Shown one piece after another: positions 9,156 through 19,421 of a DNA stretch of 64,000 bases (position 1 is the first letter of the stretch; each line of letters starts with the position of its first letter). Made by a program: the position numbers and the translations under genes. A model generated the notes under the pieces. It saw only the letters and a program-made list of their open reading frames with translations. It did no database searches and had not been told where the DNA came from. Source of the stretch: CAZYFH01 sp965249175 (GTDB lineage Bacteria; Acidobacteriota; Vicinamibacteria; Vicinamibacterales; UBA8438); NCBI GenBank assembly GCA_965249175.1, contig OZ252227.1, forward strand, positions 5,580,001 to 5,644,000, written 5' to 3'.

Positions 9156-10718
9156 ATGCCCGCCCAACGTCCACCGGTCGTGCTCGTTGTCCTCGATGGC
9201 TGGGGCCTGAGCGACGCCGTCGACCACAACGCCATCGGCCTCGGTCAGACGCCGGTGTTCCAGGAGCTCCTCGACAGCTACCCGCATGCGTCGCTCGTCG
9301 CCAGCGGAGAGGCCGTGGGGCTGCCGGCGGGACAGATGGGCAACTCGGAGGTCGGCCACATGCACCTCGGTGCCGGCCGCGTCGTGTATCAGGACCTCAC
9401 GCGCATCGACCAGAGCATTCGCGACGGCGACTTCTTCGAGAATCCTGCGCTCGTCGCCGCGATGGCCCGGTGCGAGGGCGATCGCCACGCGCTCCATCTG
9501 TTGGGCCTGGTCTCGGAGGGTGGCGTGCATAGCCACCGGCGCCATCTCGCGGCGCTCATCGACATGGCGGCGCGCCGGCGCATCGAGCGCGTCTTCGTGC
9601 ATGCCATCACGGACGGACGCGACACAGCGCCAACGGGGGGCGCCGACGACCTTGTGGAGATCGAACGGACGATGGCCAGGGCGGGAGCCGGGCGGATCGC
9701 GTCAGTCATCGGCCGCTACTACGCTATGGATCGCGACCGCCGATGGGAGCGCTGCGAAAGGGCGTATGACGCGATCGTCTCTGGACGCGGGCGCAGCGCG
9801 CGCCAGGCGCGGTCGCTCATCACCCAGGCCTACGATGCACAGGTGACGGACGAGTTCATCGAGCCCGGCGTCGTGCTTGCAGCCGACGGGCAGCCGATCG
9901 GCCGGGTCGAAGACGGCGATTCACTCGTCCTGTTTAACTTCCGCGCCGACCGCGCTCGCCAGATCACTCGCGCGCTCGCGTCCCCGGACGCCGAGTTCGA
10001 CGGCTTCACCCGAAGGGCCCACCCGCGGATCGCGCTGACCACGATGACGGAGTACGACGCGACGTTCGAGCTTCCGATCGCATTCCGACCGGAGGCGCTC
10101 TCGGCCAACGTGGCCGAGGTGCTGTCCGTCCACGGCCTGACGAATCTTCGGCTTGCGGAAACGGAGAAATACGCCCACGTGACGTACTTCTTCAATGGCG
10201 GGGCAGAGCAGCCGCGCGCGGGAGAAGACCGGATCCTCGTGCCGTCACCACGAGTCCCGACCTACGATCTGCAGCCCGAGATGAGCGCGGCGGGCATTAC
10301 CGACGCGCTCGTGGCCGATGTCAACGCCGGCGGCCACGACGTGATCGTCTGCAATTTCGCGAACGCCGATATGGTGGGTCACACCGGCAACCTCGAGGCG
10401 GCCGTGGTCGCCGTCGCGACGCTCGACGCATGTCTGTTGCGGGTGGTGCGCGCGGTTGAAGCCGCCGGCGGGACGGTCATCGTGACGGCCGACCACGGCA
10501 ACGCGGAGCAGATGTGGGATCGCGAGCGGAAGGAGCCGCATACGGCGCACACCGGCAACCCGGTCCCTGTCGTATTCATCGACAAGGCGATCGAGCGGCG
10601 GGGGTACACGCTACGCGACGGGTCGCTGCGCGACGTGGCGCCGACGTTGCTGGCCGTAGCTGGCGTGGCCCGCCCGCCAGAAATGACGGGTCGCGACCTG
10701 CGCGCTTGGGTCGACTAG
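9156..10718 (+). CDS. gpmI: 2,3-bisphosphoglycerate-independent phosphoglycerate mutase
   Basis: Interconverts 3-phosphoglycerate and 2-phosphoglycerate in glycolysis and gluconeogenesis (cytosol, two Mn ions). The 520-residue protein is of normal length and opens with the alkaline-phosphatase-superfamily metal motif VLDGWG (D14). The phosphorylated serine is S64 in MGNSEVGHMHLGAGR. The second metal cluster (ADHGNAEQM, HTAHTGNPVPV) is intact near the C-terminus. The ATG at 9156 is chosen over the longer frame from 8883 because conserved sequence starts there. The stop overlaps the convergent small gene by 4 bp. Confidence 0.97.
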   Translation: MPAQRPPVVLVVLDGWGLSDAVDHNAIGLGQTPVFQELLDSYPHASLVASGEAVGLPAGQMGNSEVGHMHLGAGRVVYQDLTRIDQSIRDGDFFENPALVAAMARCEGDRHALHLLGLVSEGGVHSHRRHLAALIDMAARRRIERVFVHAITDGRDTAPTGGADDLVEIERTMARAGAGRIASVIGRYYAMDRDRRWERCERAYDAIVSGRGRSARQARSLITQAYDAQVTDEFIEPGVVLAADGQPIGRVEDGDSLVLFNFRADRARQITRALASPDAEFDGFTRRAHPRIALTTMTEYDATFELPIAFRPEALSANVAEVLSVHGLTNLRLAETEKYAHVTYFFNGGAEQPRAGEDRILVPSPRVPTYDLQPEMSAAGITDALVADVNAGGHDVIVCNFANADMVGHTGNLEAAVVAVATLDACLLRVVRAVEAAGGTVIVTADHGNAEQMWDRERKEPHTAHTGNPVPVVFIDKAIERRGYTLRDGSLRDVAPTLLAVAGVARPPEMTGRDLRAWVD

Positions 10719-11017
10719 TCGACCTGTTGGTTCAACTCGTCGGCCGCTATCCGCAGCGATCGGAGGAATCGACGATCGTTCGCCGTGATGTCCATGCCTT
10801 GCTGTTCCTTCCCAGCAGGCGGCGAGGCGGCCACCTTCGCAAGCGCCTGGGAACCAGAGCGGTGGCCGAAGCCGATCTCGGCTTCCAGCGACACACGCAT
10901 TTCGTACCCGGCCGCGCGCGCTTTTTCGCGACACGCCTCGACTCTCCCGTCCTCGGCGACTGCGGCGCCGATGGCCTCAGCCAACTCGCGCGCCAAGCGA
11001 TTCACGACGTCGTCCAT
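10715..11017 (-). CDS. Small protein of unknown function (100 residues)
   Basis: A short but convincing gene. A perfect AGGAGG lies 7 nt before the ATG, and a near-consensus promoter (TTGACA, 17 bp, TAGAAT) lies about 145 bp upstream. The product is soluble and helical at the start (NRLARELAEAIGAAVAED), with a central EMRVSLEAEIGFG segment and a polar C-terminal helix. I do not recognise a family. It is convergent with gpmI (stops overlap by 4 bp) and divergent from the mutase gene. Confidence 0.65.
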   Translation of the reverse strand: MDDVVNRLARELAEAIGAAVAEDGRVEACREKARAAGYEMRVSLEAEIGFGHRSGSQALAKVAASPPAGKEQQGMDITANDRRFLRSLRIAADELNQQVD

Positions 11018-11162
11018 GCGGTGACCTCCTCACCTGCCGTCGGGCCGGGAACCGGCGGCGAATCCACGTTCGATGCGGTCACCCGCCTGCGGTCTGACGA
11101 TCCGCCGCAAAGGGGCTGCACCATGCGAGGTCTGGTAGGAGTAACGAGAAAGAAACCCGCAG

Positions 11163-11191
11163 ATTCTAAACGAGGACTTGCGCACTGTCAA
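11163..11191 (-). promoter_or_regulatory. Sigma-70-type promoter of the small gene at 10715
   Basis: On the minus strand, TTGACA (11191-11186) is followed by exactly 17 bp and TAGAAT (11168-11163). Transcription would start near 11156 and give a leader of about 140 nt. This is the best housekeeping promoter match in the window. Confidence 0.7.
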
Positions 11192-11236
11192 GATAGACAC
11201 CACTGTATATCGCGGTTTTCGCTCCGTGAACCGCAA

Positions 11237-11267
11237 TATAATGTGCTTGCTTTAGGTCAGACGACCT
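11237..11267 (+). promoter_or_regulatory. -10 box and overlapping dyad upstream of the mutase gene
   Basis: A perfect TATAAT at 11237-11242 has only a weak -35 (GGTTTT, 17 bp upstream). Just downstream, over the expected start site, is a small dyad AGGTC-AGAC-GACCT (11254-11267), placed where a repressor would block initiation. The rest of the 308-bp gap (11018-11325) holds the divergent promoter described separately and a hairpin at 11282-11305; I see no gene in it. Confidence 0.45.
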
Positions 11268-11281
11268 TAGCCTGCGGTTCT

Positions 11282-11305
11282 AACCTGTGAGCTCTCCGTC
11301 AGGTT
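11282..11305. repeat. Hairpin before the mutase start, possible remnant of the GAGCTC palindrome family
   Basis: AACCTG (11282-11287) pairs with CAGGTT (11300-11305) around a loop containing GTGAGCTC, the core of the dispersed palindrome family seen elsewhere in this window. It lies 20 nt before the mutase ATG, inside the leader. Confidence 0.35.
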
Positions 11306-11325
11306 CGGTACAATCGCAGGCGGCT

Positions 11326-12873
<1,548 letters not shown>

Positions 12874-12877
12874 GACG

Positions 12878-12903
12878 TAACCTCAGGGTTCACTCTGGGT
12901 TTA
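12878..12903. repeat. Degenerate palindrome between convergent stops
   Basis: TAACCTCAG...CTGGGTTTA lies between the mutase stop and the ABC ATPase stop, and its last three bases are the TAA stop of the ATPase gene on the minus strand. It resembles a decayed copy of the GAGCTCAC palindrome family and may act as a bidirectional terminator. Confidence 0.35.
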
Positions 12904-13602
12904 GACCGACGCCGCCGCACGCGCCGTCCGTACGTCCTTCTCGATCCGGCCGTCCAGAATGTGAAGCACCCGATGGGCGTGGGCGGCAACGTGCGGTTCG
13001 TGGGTAATGAGCACGATCGTGTTGCCCTGCTGATAGAGCCGCTCGAAGATCGCCATAATCTCCACGCCGGTCTTCGAGTCGAGGTTGCCCGTGGGCTCAT
13101 CGGCCAGCAGGATGGACGGCGTGTTCACCAGCGCACGGGCGATCGCCACGCGCTGCCGCTGTCCGCCCGATAGCTCATTCGGGCGATGCGTCATGCGGTC
13201 TTCGAGCTCCACCAGACGCAACGCATCGGTTGCCCGCCGGTGGCGATCGGCGCCTGACAACCCGGCGTAGATCAGCGGCAGCTCGACGTTGTGCAGCGCC
13301 GTCGCGCGCGCCAACAGGTTGAACGTCTGGAACACGAAGCCGATTTCCTCGTTCCGGATCCGTGCGAGCTCATCGTCGTTCATGCCGCTCACGCTCTTGC
13401 CGTTCAGCAGATACGACCCCTCCGTCGGCGTGTCGAGACAGCCGATGAGGTTCATGAGCGTCGACTTACCGGAGCCCGACGGCCCCATGATCGCGACGAA
13501 CTCGCCCCGTTCAATTTCGACCGACACCGCGCGGAGCGCGTGCACCGATTCGGTCCCCATGTGATACGTCTTCCAGAGGTTGTCGGTCTTGATCATCGGC
13601 AT
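12901..13602 (-). CDS. ABC transporter ATP-binding protein, MacB/LolD type
   Basis: About 233 residues with all ABC motifs: Walker A GPSGSGKST, Q-loop (FVFQTFNLL), signature LSGGQRQRVA, Walker B ILLADEP followed by TGNLDSKTG, and the switch His (LITHEPHVA). The sequence is typical of ATPases that drive MacB- or LolCDE-type mechanotransmission permeases in export or lipoprotein release. No permease is adjacent. The only MacB-type permease in the window is the ADOP protein 39 kb away, so the partner is unknown. The ATG at 13602 is preferred to the GTG at 13611, although neither has a strong Shine-Dalgarno. Confidence 0.9.
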   Translation of the reverse strand: MPMIKTDNLWKTYHMGTESVHALRAVSVEIERGEFVAIMGPSGSGKSTLMNLIGCLDTPTEGSYLLNGKSVSGMNDDELARIRNEEIGFVFQTFNLLARATALHNVELPLIYAGLSGADRHRRATDALRLVELEDRMTHRPNELSGGQRQRVAIARALVNTPSILLADEPTGNLDSKTGVEIMAIFERLYQQGNTIVLITHEPHVAAHAHRVLHILDGRIEKDVRTARAAASV

Positions 13603-13653
13603 GGTGGACACTCGCTATCGACGATCGAACGCGTGCGCCGGTTCCGCGGCTGA

Positions 13654-14616
13654 CTACTCGGTTGCACGGAGACGCTCCAGGACACGACGGGCCGCCGCCG
13701 GCGCCTCGGCGGGCACGGGCCCTTGCCAATCATGGACATCAACCGGAAGCACGATGATACGCGTTGCCGACTGGCGCGACAGGCGATCCCGTAGCTCGGC
13801 GATGATCCCGGATAGCTCACGTGTCGAAGCGAGGTCGTTCCCGAGGAGGAAGACGCACAGTTCCCGACTGACCTGTCCTAGACGAATCGCGCGGCTCCAG
13901 GCGTCGCGAATCGCTTCGGCGTCGACCCGGGGGACGAAGCGCCCACAGATCATCAACGGCGCCTCACGTTTGAGGAAGCCGCGCGCGCGGGACACATACG
14001 CGACGTCGAAGCCTCGACCCGGAACCTCTTCGACTTCGCCGAGGACCGCTGCGGCCACCGCGCGCAGCCGGTCCAGTGACGCCTTGCGCACGAAGTCGTC
14101 GCGCACCTGACGCTCGTGCCGAAACGCCGCGGGCGGCGAGGTCGGAGGTGCCGCCCGCTCCGCGCTGGTCGCGACAGTAGGCGGGGGCCTCCCACCCGAC
14201 GCGTCGCCGGCGGGTGGCGCTGCGGTACCCCACGCGTCGCCGGCGGGTGGCGCTGCGGTACCCCACGCGTCGCCAGCGGGTGGCGCTGCGGTACCCCACG
14301 CGTCGCCAGCGGGTGGCGCTGCGGTACCCCACGCGTCGCCGGCGGGTGGCGCTGCGGTACCCCACGCGTCGCCGGCGGGTGGCGCTGCGGTGGCGGTGGT
14401 GCTCAGGTCGTATGTGGCGCGCGTCTCGGTGTCCGACAACCGGCGATACGCCTCCGTGATCTCCGCGGCGCGAACGGCCGCCATGTCCTGGAGATCCCGA
14501 CCCAGATGCTGGACCTTGTCGGGGTGATACTGCGCGATCTGATGGCGGAACGCCCGCTTGATCTCCACGGGGGTCGCAGAGGAAGCCACACCGAGCACAT
14601 CGTAGAGTGTCTTCAC
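13654..14616 (-). CDS. DnaJ-domain protein with 11-residue tandem repeats
   Basis: An N-terminal J domain (about 1-70) carries the Hsp70-stimulating YHPDK motif. It is followed by six near-identical 11-residue units (AAPPAGDAWGT) forming a flexible linker, and a C-terminal alpha/beta domain of about 150 residues (FDVAYVSRARGFLKREAP; ATRIIVLPVDVHDW) that I cannot name. It lacks the Gly/Phe and zinc regions of true DnaJ, so it is a specialised co-chaperone. The start is a GTG whose last bases overlap the TGA stop of the PilB/GspE-like gene (GTGA), indicating translational coupling and a role tied to that pilus or secretion locus. Confidence 0.8.
   Translation of the reverse strand: MKTLYDVLGVASSATPVEIKRAFRHQIAQYHPDKVQHLGRDLQDMAAVRAAEITEAYRRLSDTETRATYDLSTTATAAPPAGDAWGTAAPPAGDAWGTAAPPAGDAWGTAAPPAGDAWGTAAPPAGDAWGTAAPPAGDASGGRPPPTVATSAERAAPPTSPPAAFRHERQVRDDFVRKASLDRLRAVAAAVLGEVEEVPGRGFDVAYVSRARGFLKREAPLMICGRFVPRVDAEAIRDAWSRAIRLGQVSRELCVFLLGNDLASTRELSGIIAELRDRLSRQSATRIIVLPVDVHDWQGPVPAEAPAAARRVLERLRATE
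14199..14396. repeat. 33-bp tandem repeat, six copies, inside the DnaJ-domain gene
   Basis: Unit of 33 bp beginning acgcgtcgcc and containing ggcggtggcgctgcggtacc-like sequence, six copies, nearly identical apart from one a/g difference and divergent ends. The unit is a multiple of 3, so copy changes keep the frame; it encodes the Ala/Pro/Gly linker of the J protein. Confidence 0.9.
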
Positions 14617-16036
14617 GGTCGAATGTTCCAGCCACGCACCAGCCGCTGCGCGACGACACCCACCAGGCCCGACCCGATGACATACGGTTCGACGCCCATG
14701 TCCATCAGACGCGTCACGGTCGATGGCGCGTCGTCGGTGTGCAACGTCGAGAGGACCAGGTGACCGGTCTGCGCAGCCTGCAGCGCGATGCGCGCCGTCT
14801 CGAAGTCTCGAATCTCCCCCACCAGAATCACGTCTGGATCCTGCCGCAGAATCGCGCGCAGGATGTTGGCGAACGTCAGCTTGATCTTGTCGTTGACCTG
14901 CGTCTGATTGACGCCAGGCAGCTGGTACTCGACCGGGTCCTCGATGGTGATGATGTTCGTGCGGGTGGACTGGATCGACGAGATGGCCGAGCTGAGCGTT
15001 GTGGTCTTTCCGCTGCCTGTGGGCCCGACCACCAAGATCATCCCGTGCTGATATCGCAAGAAGTGGCGAAGATCCTCGAGTCCGGCCGGTCCGAATCCGA
15101 GCTCTTCAAGCGGCGGCGGCCCTTGCGCTGGTCGAGCACTCGCATGACGAGCTTCTCGCCGTACATCGTGCGGAGCGTGGACACGCGGAGGTCGATGTCC
15201 TCCCCATCCCCCGCCTGCGCGCGACTGCGGCCATCCTGGGGCAGGCGCTTCTCGGCGATATCCATGCCAGCCAGGATCTTCATTCGCGCGACGAGGCCCT
15301 CGGCGACCCACTTGGGCAAGTCCATCACTTCGCGCAAGATGCCGTCGAGCCGGTGGCGGACAACGACCCGCTTATCCGCAGGCTCGATGTGGATGTCGCT
15401 GGCCTGACTGGTGACGGCGCTGCTGACGATGAGATCCACCATGTCAACGATGGGCGCCTGGTCCCCCTGTCCCTCCTCCGAACCCGACTCGAACACCGAA
15501 TCATCGTCGGCGAGCACGAGCGCACCGGCGCCACCGAGCTGCCCCTCAGCCGTGCCGCCGCGGACGGGTGCGGTCAGCGCGCCGCGCGCGGCATCGACCG
15601 GCACCAGCGCCTTGTCCGGATAGCCTGTCTGTATGGCGGCCACGATATCGAGTTTTGCTGCCACCACCTGTTTGATTAAATAGCCGGTTTGAAACTCCAG
15701 ATCCTGGACCAAGCTGAAGAGCAACGGATCGGCCATCGCCACCGTGAGCTGGTTCTTTTCTACTTTCAAGGCGACGCAGATCCGCTCGAGTGCGACCTCC
15801 TGCGGGATCAACGTCACCGCTCTCGCCTCGGGAGGATCGTCGGCCAGACTGACGTACGGGAAGCCGAGTTGGTACGCGAGCGCTTTTGTTATCTGCTTCT
15901 CACTGGCGAGCCGCATCCGCACCAGGACCGCGCCGACGCGCTCGCCGCTGCGCTGATGCTCCGCGAGCGCCGCCTGCAGGTCGTCCTCGGTGATAAGGCC
16001 CGCCTGAATGAGGCACTCGCCGATCTTCTTGCGCAC
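14613..16036 (-). pseudogene. PilB/GspE-type assembly ATPase, frameshifted and C-terminally short
   Basis: Type II secretion / type IV pilus assembly ATPase. The N-terminal part (GTG at 16036 with AGGA 8 nt upstream) has the MshEN-type domain (KKIGECLIQAGLITEDDLQ) and N2 domain (DIHIEPADKRVVVRHRLDG). The frame is lost after VMRVLDQRKG and continues one frame over with LEELGF, Walker A GPTGSGKTTT, Asp box ITIEDPVEYQLPGVNQTQVN, Walker B PDVILVGEIRD and His box LSTLHTDDA. Adding one base to the CCC run at 15120-15122 restores a single frame. The protein also stops at AQRLVRGWNIRP, where family members continue with a tetracysteine zinc region of roughly 80-100 residues. The frameshift could be an assembly error; the missing C-terminus is harder to explain that way. 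Same operon as the secretin-like gene and the J protein. Confidence 0.8.
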
Positions 16037-16240
16037 CGTCTGGATCCTCGCAGGCGCGATGGCGACCCAGCGACAACTACCGTGGGGCACTGAGGCCAGC
16101 GCCCAACCGCCCACCGTGGTTCGCCAAGGGCAAGGTCCATCATAAGAGGCGATTGATGCGGGTTTCAATTGCCCGCGAGATGCGCGCGGCTGCGCAGAAC
16201 TGCGCACAGCAGCCGCGCTGGTCCGCTCCGCGAGGAAGCA

Positions 16241-17290
16241 CTATGATGGGGACGAATCGGGACCACGCCTCGCTCCCCCTTTGGGTCCATGAACAACGAC
16301 GAACGGTCCGGCCGCGTCGACGTCCGGCATCAAGTGAGTGCCACCTTGCGATTCGACCGCGAGTCGCTGTCGGTAACGCTCGCCTCGGTCCTGTCGAAAG
16401 AGCTCCCGCTCGAGATCGACGCCAGCGCCTGGCTCACGCTGTCGTCTGGTGCCCAGCAATAGATGGGTATGGCGCTCGAGCGGCTCGAGCGCGTCGGCCT
16501 TCGAGTCCATCTGGCCGCCTTCCGTAAAGGCGCGCAGGCCGTCGAGCAGCTGGCCCGGCGCGAGGCGGTCCGGATAGTCCGTCACCTGCACCAGCGCGGC
16601 CTTGCGGTCGAGATGCATCCGTCCGCGAGGGGACAACAGCGCGCCGACGCCATCGGCGACCTGTTCGAAGAAGTACTCCTGGTCGGTGCGCGTCACCTCT
16701 GCGGAGCTCGCCGTCGCCGCCAAAGGCATGGTCGGTGCCCTCAGTGTGGGTGTGGCCGATCGTCGGGTGGTCACGTAGTCGATATCGAAGAAGCGCGTGG
16801 CGGTGCGTCGGGGAAAGACGCGGATGACGCCGCCCTCGACGGCGTACTCGAGTTCATGCGGCGCCAACGCAATGTCGAGCGCTTGACGAAGCGTCACGTC
16901 CTTGAGCTCGCCCACGAAGGTTCCGTCGATATCGGGATCGAGCACGATGCTCTCCTGGGTATCCCGCACGAGGAGCAGCAGGAGGTCCGCGATGTGAATC
17001 GGCTCGGACATGAGCAGCGACAACCGGGCGGTATCCAGGCCCGGCACCCGCACCTGGTCCTCGAGCTGAGCGATGACGAGCGGCTCGAGCTGTGACGGTG
17101 GTGGCGGATCTTGCCGCTGCGCCGGCCCACGCGGGGTCGTGGTCGTCGATCGCGCGGCTGCGACGGCCTCCGGCACGGAATTGGCGGCCGCTGGACCAGA
17201 CGCCGGCTGGACGGACGTCACCCCTGGTGGCAGGTCCTGACCGGCCACGTCCGGTGGCACCCGCTGAGCCGCGCAGGACGCGCCGGCCAT
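16241..17290 (-). pseudogene. Secretin-like (MshL/PilQ/GspD N-terminal region) gene remnant
   Basis: The frame is open upstream to 17452 and the true start is unresolved; an ATG at 17290 is used here. The N-terminal half looks like the secretin short N-domain: IHIADLLLLLVRDTQESIVLDPDIDGTFVGELKDVTLRQALD followed by LEYAVEGGVIRVFP and FFDIDYVTTRR, as in MSHA-type secretins. After about 16500 (…LDGLRAFTEGG) the frame turns into a Arg/Glu-rich sequence unlike any secretin, and the C-terminal pore domain is missing before the PilB-like gene. A frameshift plus deletion is the simplest reading. With the damaged ATPase next to it, the whole pilus or secretion locus looks inactive here unless the assembly is wrong. 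Confidence 0.55.
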
Positions 17291-17493
17291 CAAGCACTCG
17301 ACCAGGAGCCCCCTGTGGGAGCGGCCTCGCCGATGGCCGGCCGCGCACCGTTCAGCGGATAACAAAACCCGTAACCCTTTTACAAGCAACTTGTTGCAGA
17401 CTCGTCCCGCAGGCGAGCCGGCCGACCGGACCCCTGGCGTACGTGACTGCACACAATTTCCACTTGGTGTGTCGGCGCGTGGAGGGTGGAGCG

Positions 17494-17540
17494 TTAACCC
17501 CAGAGCTCACTTGGGCCACCCAAGTGAGCTCTGGGGCTTA
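17494..17540. repeat. Palindromic repeat A1 (GAGCTCAC family), perfect 18-bp stem
   Basis: Left arm CCCCAGAGCTCACTTGGG (17498-17515) and right arm 17519-17536 are exact complements around a 3-nt loop, bounded by TTAA and CTTA. The final TTA is the TAA stop codon of the 17538-18047 gene read on the minus strand. It may work as a terminator for that gene although no U-tract follows. Confidence 0.85.
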
Positions 17541-18047
17541 GGACGAGGGCGGGTCGGGCGGGAGGACCTCGACCGTCCCCGGTGGCGGCGGGGACGCCAC
17601 GCGCCGGAAGATCAGCGCCCCGATCACGCCGCCGACGGTCGAAAAAATCATGCCGGCGAAGAGCATGGCCATAAAGCCAAAGACGACGACCCACAGGCTG
17701 CTCGTCGACAGCTGTTCCAGCATCTCCAGCATCTCGGGCGGCACGTCCTGCGAATCGAACAGGCCCGTGAGACCACGCTGGAACGGCGCCGTGGCCAACT
17801 GAATCGGAACCATCACCACTGCGTAGACGAACGCACCGGTGACGCCCGCCAGCAAGCCACCCACCGCGGCATCGCCCAGCTGGAGCGATTGCGGCTGGCC
17901 CTGCTGCATCAGATACGCCGTGACCGTTCCGCCGCCCACGACCCAGAGGCAACAGCAGAGATTGACCACCGAGACCAAGGGCAGCGCCGACAGCACGCCC
18001 GTGAAGGCGCCACCGATGAGCACCGCCTGCCAGCGAACTGCGTTCAT
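17538..18047 (-). CDS. Small integral membrane protein of unknown function
   Basis: 169 residues with about four membrane helices: near 8-30 (LIGGAFTGVLSALPLVSVVN), 32-48 with a CCC motif, 62-85 (GGLLAGVTGAFVYAVVMVP) and 118-145 (VVVFGFMAMLFAGMIFSTVGG). The C-terminus is Pro-rich and cytosolic. The CCCLWVVGGG motif in the second helix is distinctive and could mark lipid modification or metal contact, but this is a guess. I know no function for the family. It lies downstream of the inositol-phosphate synthase gene (27 bp), same strand, so possibly co-transcribed. Confidence 0.75.
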   Translation of the reverse strand: MNAVRWQAVLIGGAFTGVLSALPLVSVVNLCCCLWVVGGGTVTAYLMQQGQPQSLQLGDAAVGGLLAGVTGAFVYAVVMVPIQLATAPFQRGLTGLFDSQDVPPEMLEMLEQLSTSSLWVVVFGFMAMLFAGMIFSTVGGVIGALIFRRVASPPPPGTVEVLPPDPPSS

Positions 18048-18074
18048 GGTGTGCCGGTGGTGGTGGGACTAGGC

Positions 18075-19388
18075 CTAATCGTAATACTCGAGCCCGAGGT
18101 GAGTGATGAGCTCCTCACCGCGAAGATAGCGCAGTGTGTTCTTGAGCTTCATCGACTGGATGAACAAATCGTGCTCCGGGTAGAGGCCACGCGCGTGGAT
18201 CGGGCTCTTGAAGTAGAACGACAGCCACTCCTGGATACCCTCCATGCCGGCACGCTTCGCGAGGTCGAGCAGCAGGACGAGGTCCAGCACGATCGGCGCC
18301 GCCAGGATGCTGTCACGGCACAGGAAGTTGATCTTTAGCTGCATCGGGTAGTCGAGCCAACCGACGAGGTCGATGTTGTCCCACCCCTCCTTGTTGTCAC
18401 CGCGGGGCGGGTAGTAGTTGATGCGCACGACGTGGTGTAGATCGTCGTAGAGGCCGGGGTAGAGCTCCGGCTGCAGAATATGATCCAGTACGGACTTCTT
18501 GCTCTCCTCCTTCGTCTTGAAGGACTCCGGGTCGTCGAGCACCTCGCCATCGCGATTCCCGAGGATATTGGTCGAATACCACCCGGCTATGCCGAGCAGC
18601 CGCGCCTTGAGGCCGGGCGCGATGATCGTCTTCATCAACGTCTGCCCGGTCTTGAGGTCCTTGCCCGCTAGCGGCGCACCGGTCTCGAGCGCGAGTTGCT
18701 CCAGCGCCTGCACATCCGCACTGAGGTTGGGCGCCGCGTTGGCGTAGGGAATGCCTTCTTTGAGCGCCGCGTAGGCGTAGACCATGCTCGACGGAATCTC
18801 GGTGTCCGACGTGGCGAGTCCGCGCTCGAAGGATTCGAGCGTGGCATGGACACCCGCTTCTTTCATGAAGATCTCTGTAGAGCCGCACCAGACCATGACG
18901 AGCCGATCCAGGTTGTGCTCGGCCTTGAACCGTCGGATGTCGGCGATCACCTGATCGGCGAGATCTTGCTTGTTGGCGCCGGTCTTGACGTTCGGGCCGT
19001 CGAGCTTCTTCACGTAGTGCTGGTCGAATACGGCGGGCCACGGCACGATCGATTCGAGGTCAGGGCGGAGCTGTTCGAGCAGATCCGGCTTGAGCACCTG
19101 CGCCTTGCGCGCGGCCTCGTACCCGTCGTCCTCGAAGATATCCCACGCGCCGAACACGAGATCGTCAAGCGACGCGAGCGGCACGAAATCCTTAATGAGC
19201 GGCGACCGGCCATCGGTGCGCTTCCCGAGCCTGATCGTGCCCATCTGAGTCAGCGAGCCCGTGGGCGCCGCGAGTCCCTTGCGAACGGCGTGGACGCCCG
19301 CGATAAACGTCGTGCTGACGGCGCCGAGACCGACGAGCAGCACGCCGAGCCGATCGCGCGCGGACGCGATGTCTTTGGGGCGTATCAC
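18075..19388 (-). CDS. ino1: myo-Inositol-1-phosphate synthase
   Basis: NAD-dependent conversion of glucose 6-phosphate to L-myo-inositol 1-phosphate, the first step to inositol lipids, di-myo-inositol phosphate or related solutes. The 437-residue protein has the nucleotide-binding loop LLVGLGAVSTTF and the conserved core of the family: VWCGSTE, KEGIPYANAAPN, GKDLKTGQTLMKT, GWYSTNILGNRDG, DDLHHVVRINYYPPRGDNKEGWDNIDLVGW and LKINFLCRDSILAAP. The start is GTG at 19388, with TATAGT 8 nt upstream and no Shine-Dalgarno, so it is probably leaderless. The divergent methyltransferase-like gene starts 57 bp away. Confidence 0.95.
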   Translation of the reverse strand: MIRPKDIASARDRLGVLLVGLGAVSTTFIAGVHAVRKGLAAPTGSLTQMGTIRLGKRTDGRSPLIKDFVPLASLDDLVFGAWDIFEDDGYEAARKAQVLKPDLLEQLRPDLESIVPWPAVFDQHYVKKLDGPNVKTGANKQDLADQVIADIRRFKAEHNLDRLVMVWCGSTEIFMKEAGVHATLESFERGLATSDTEIPSSMVYAYAALKEGIPYANAAPNLSADVQALEQLALETGAPLAGKDLKTGQTLMKTIIAPGLKARLLGIAGWYSTNILGNRDGEVLDDPESFKTKEESKKSVLDHILQPELYPGLYDDLHHVVRINYYPPRGDNKEGWDNIDLVGWLDYPMQLKINFLCRDSILAAPIVLDLVLLLDLAKRAGMEGIQEWLSFYFKSPIHARGLYPEHDLFIQSMKLKNTLRYLRGEELITHLGLEYYD

Positions 19389-19396
19389 GGCGGGAA

Positions 19397-19402
19397 ACTA
19401 TA
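19397..19402 (-). promoter_or_regulatory. -10 box of ino1, leaderless arrangement
   Basis: TATAGT on the minus strand ends 8 nt before the ino1 GTG start, which places the expected first transcribed base at or next to the start codon. No ribosome-binding site would fit. Confidence 0.5.
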
Positions 19403-19421
19403 TCATGGCGCCATTCGCCCT

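Noticed and set aside
12901..13602. Pairing of the orphan ATPase with the ADOP permease as one MacAB-type pump
   Set aside because: They are 39 kb apart and no MacA-type adaptor is visible; left as a possibility only.
16289..16462. 57-codon plus-strand ORF opposite the secretin remnant
   Set aside because: Reads like a protein by composition but has no Shine-Dalgarno and no recognised family; could be part of a rearranged secretin, cannot be resolved by eye.
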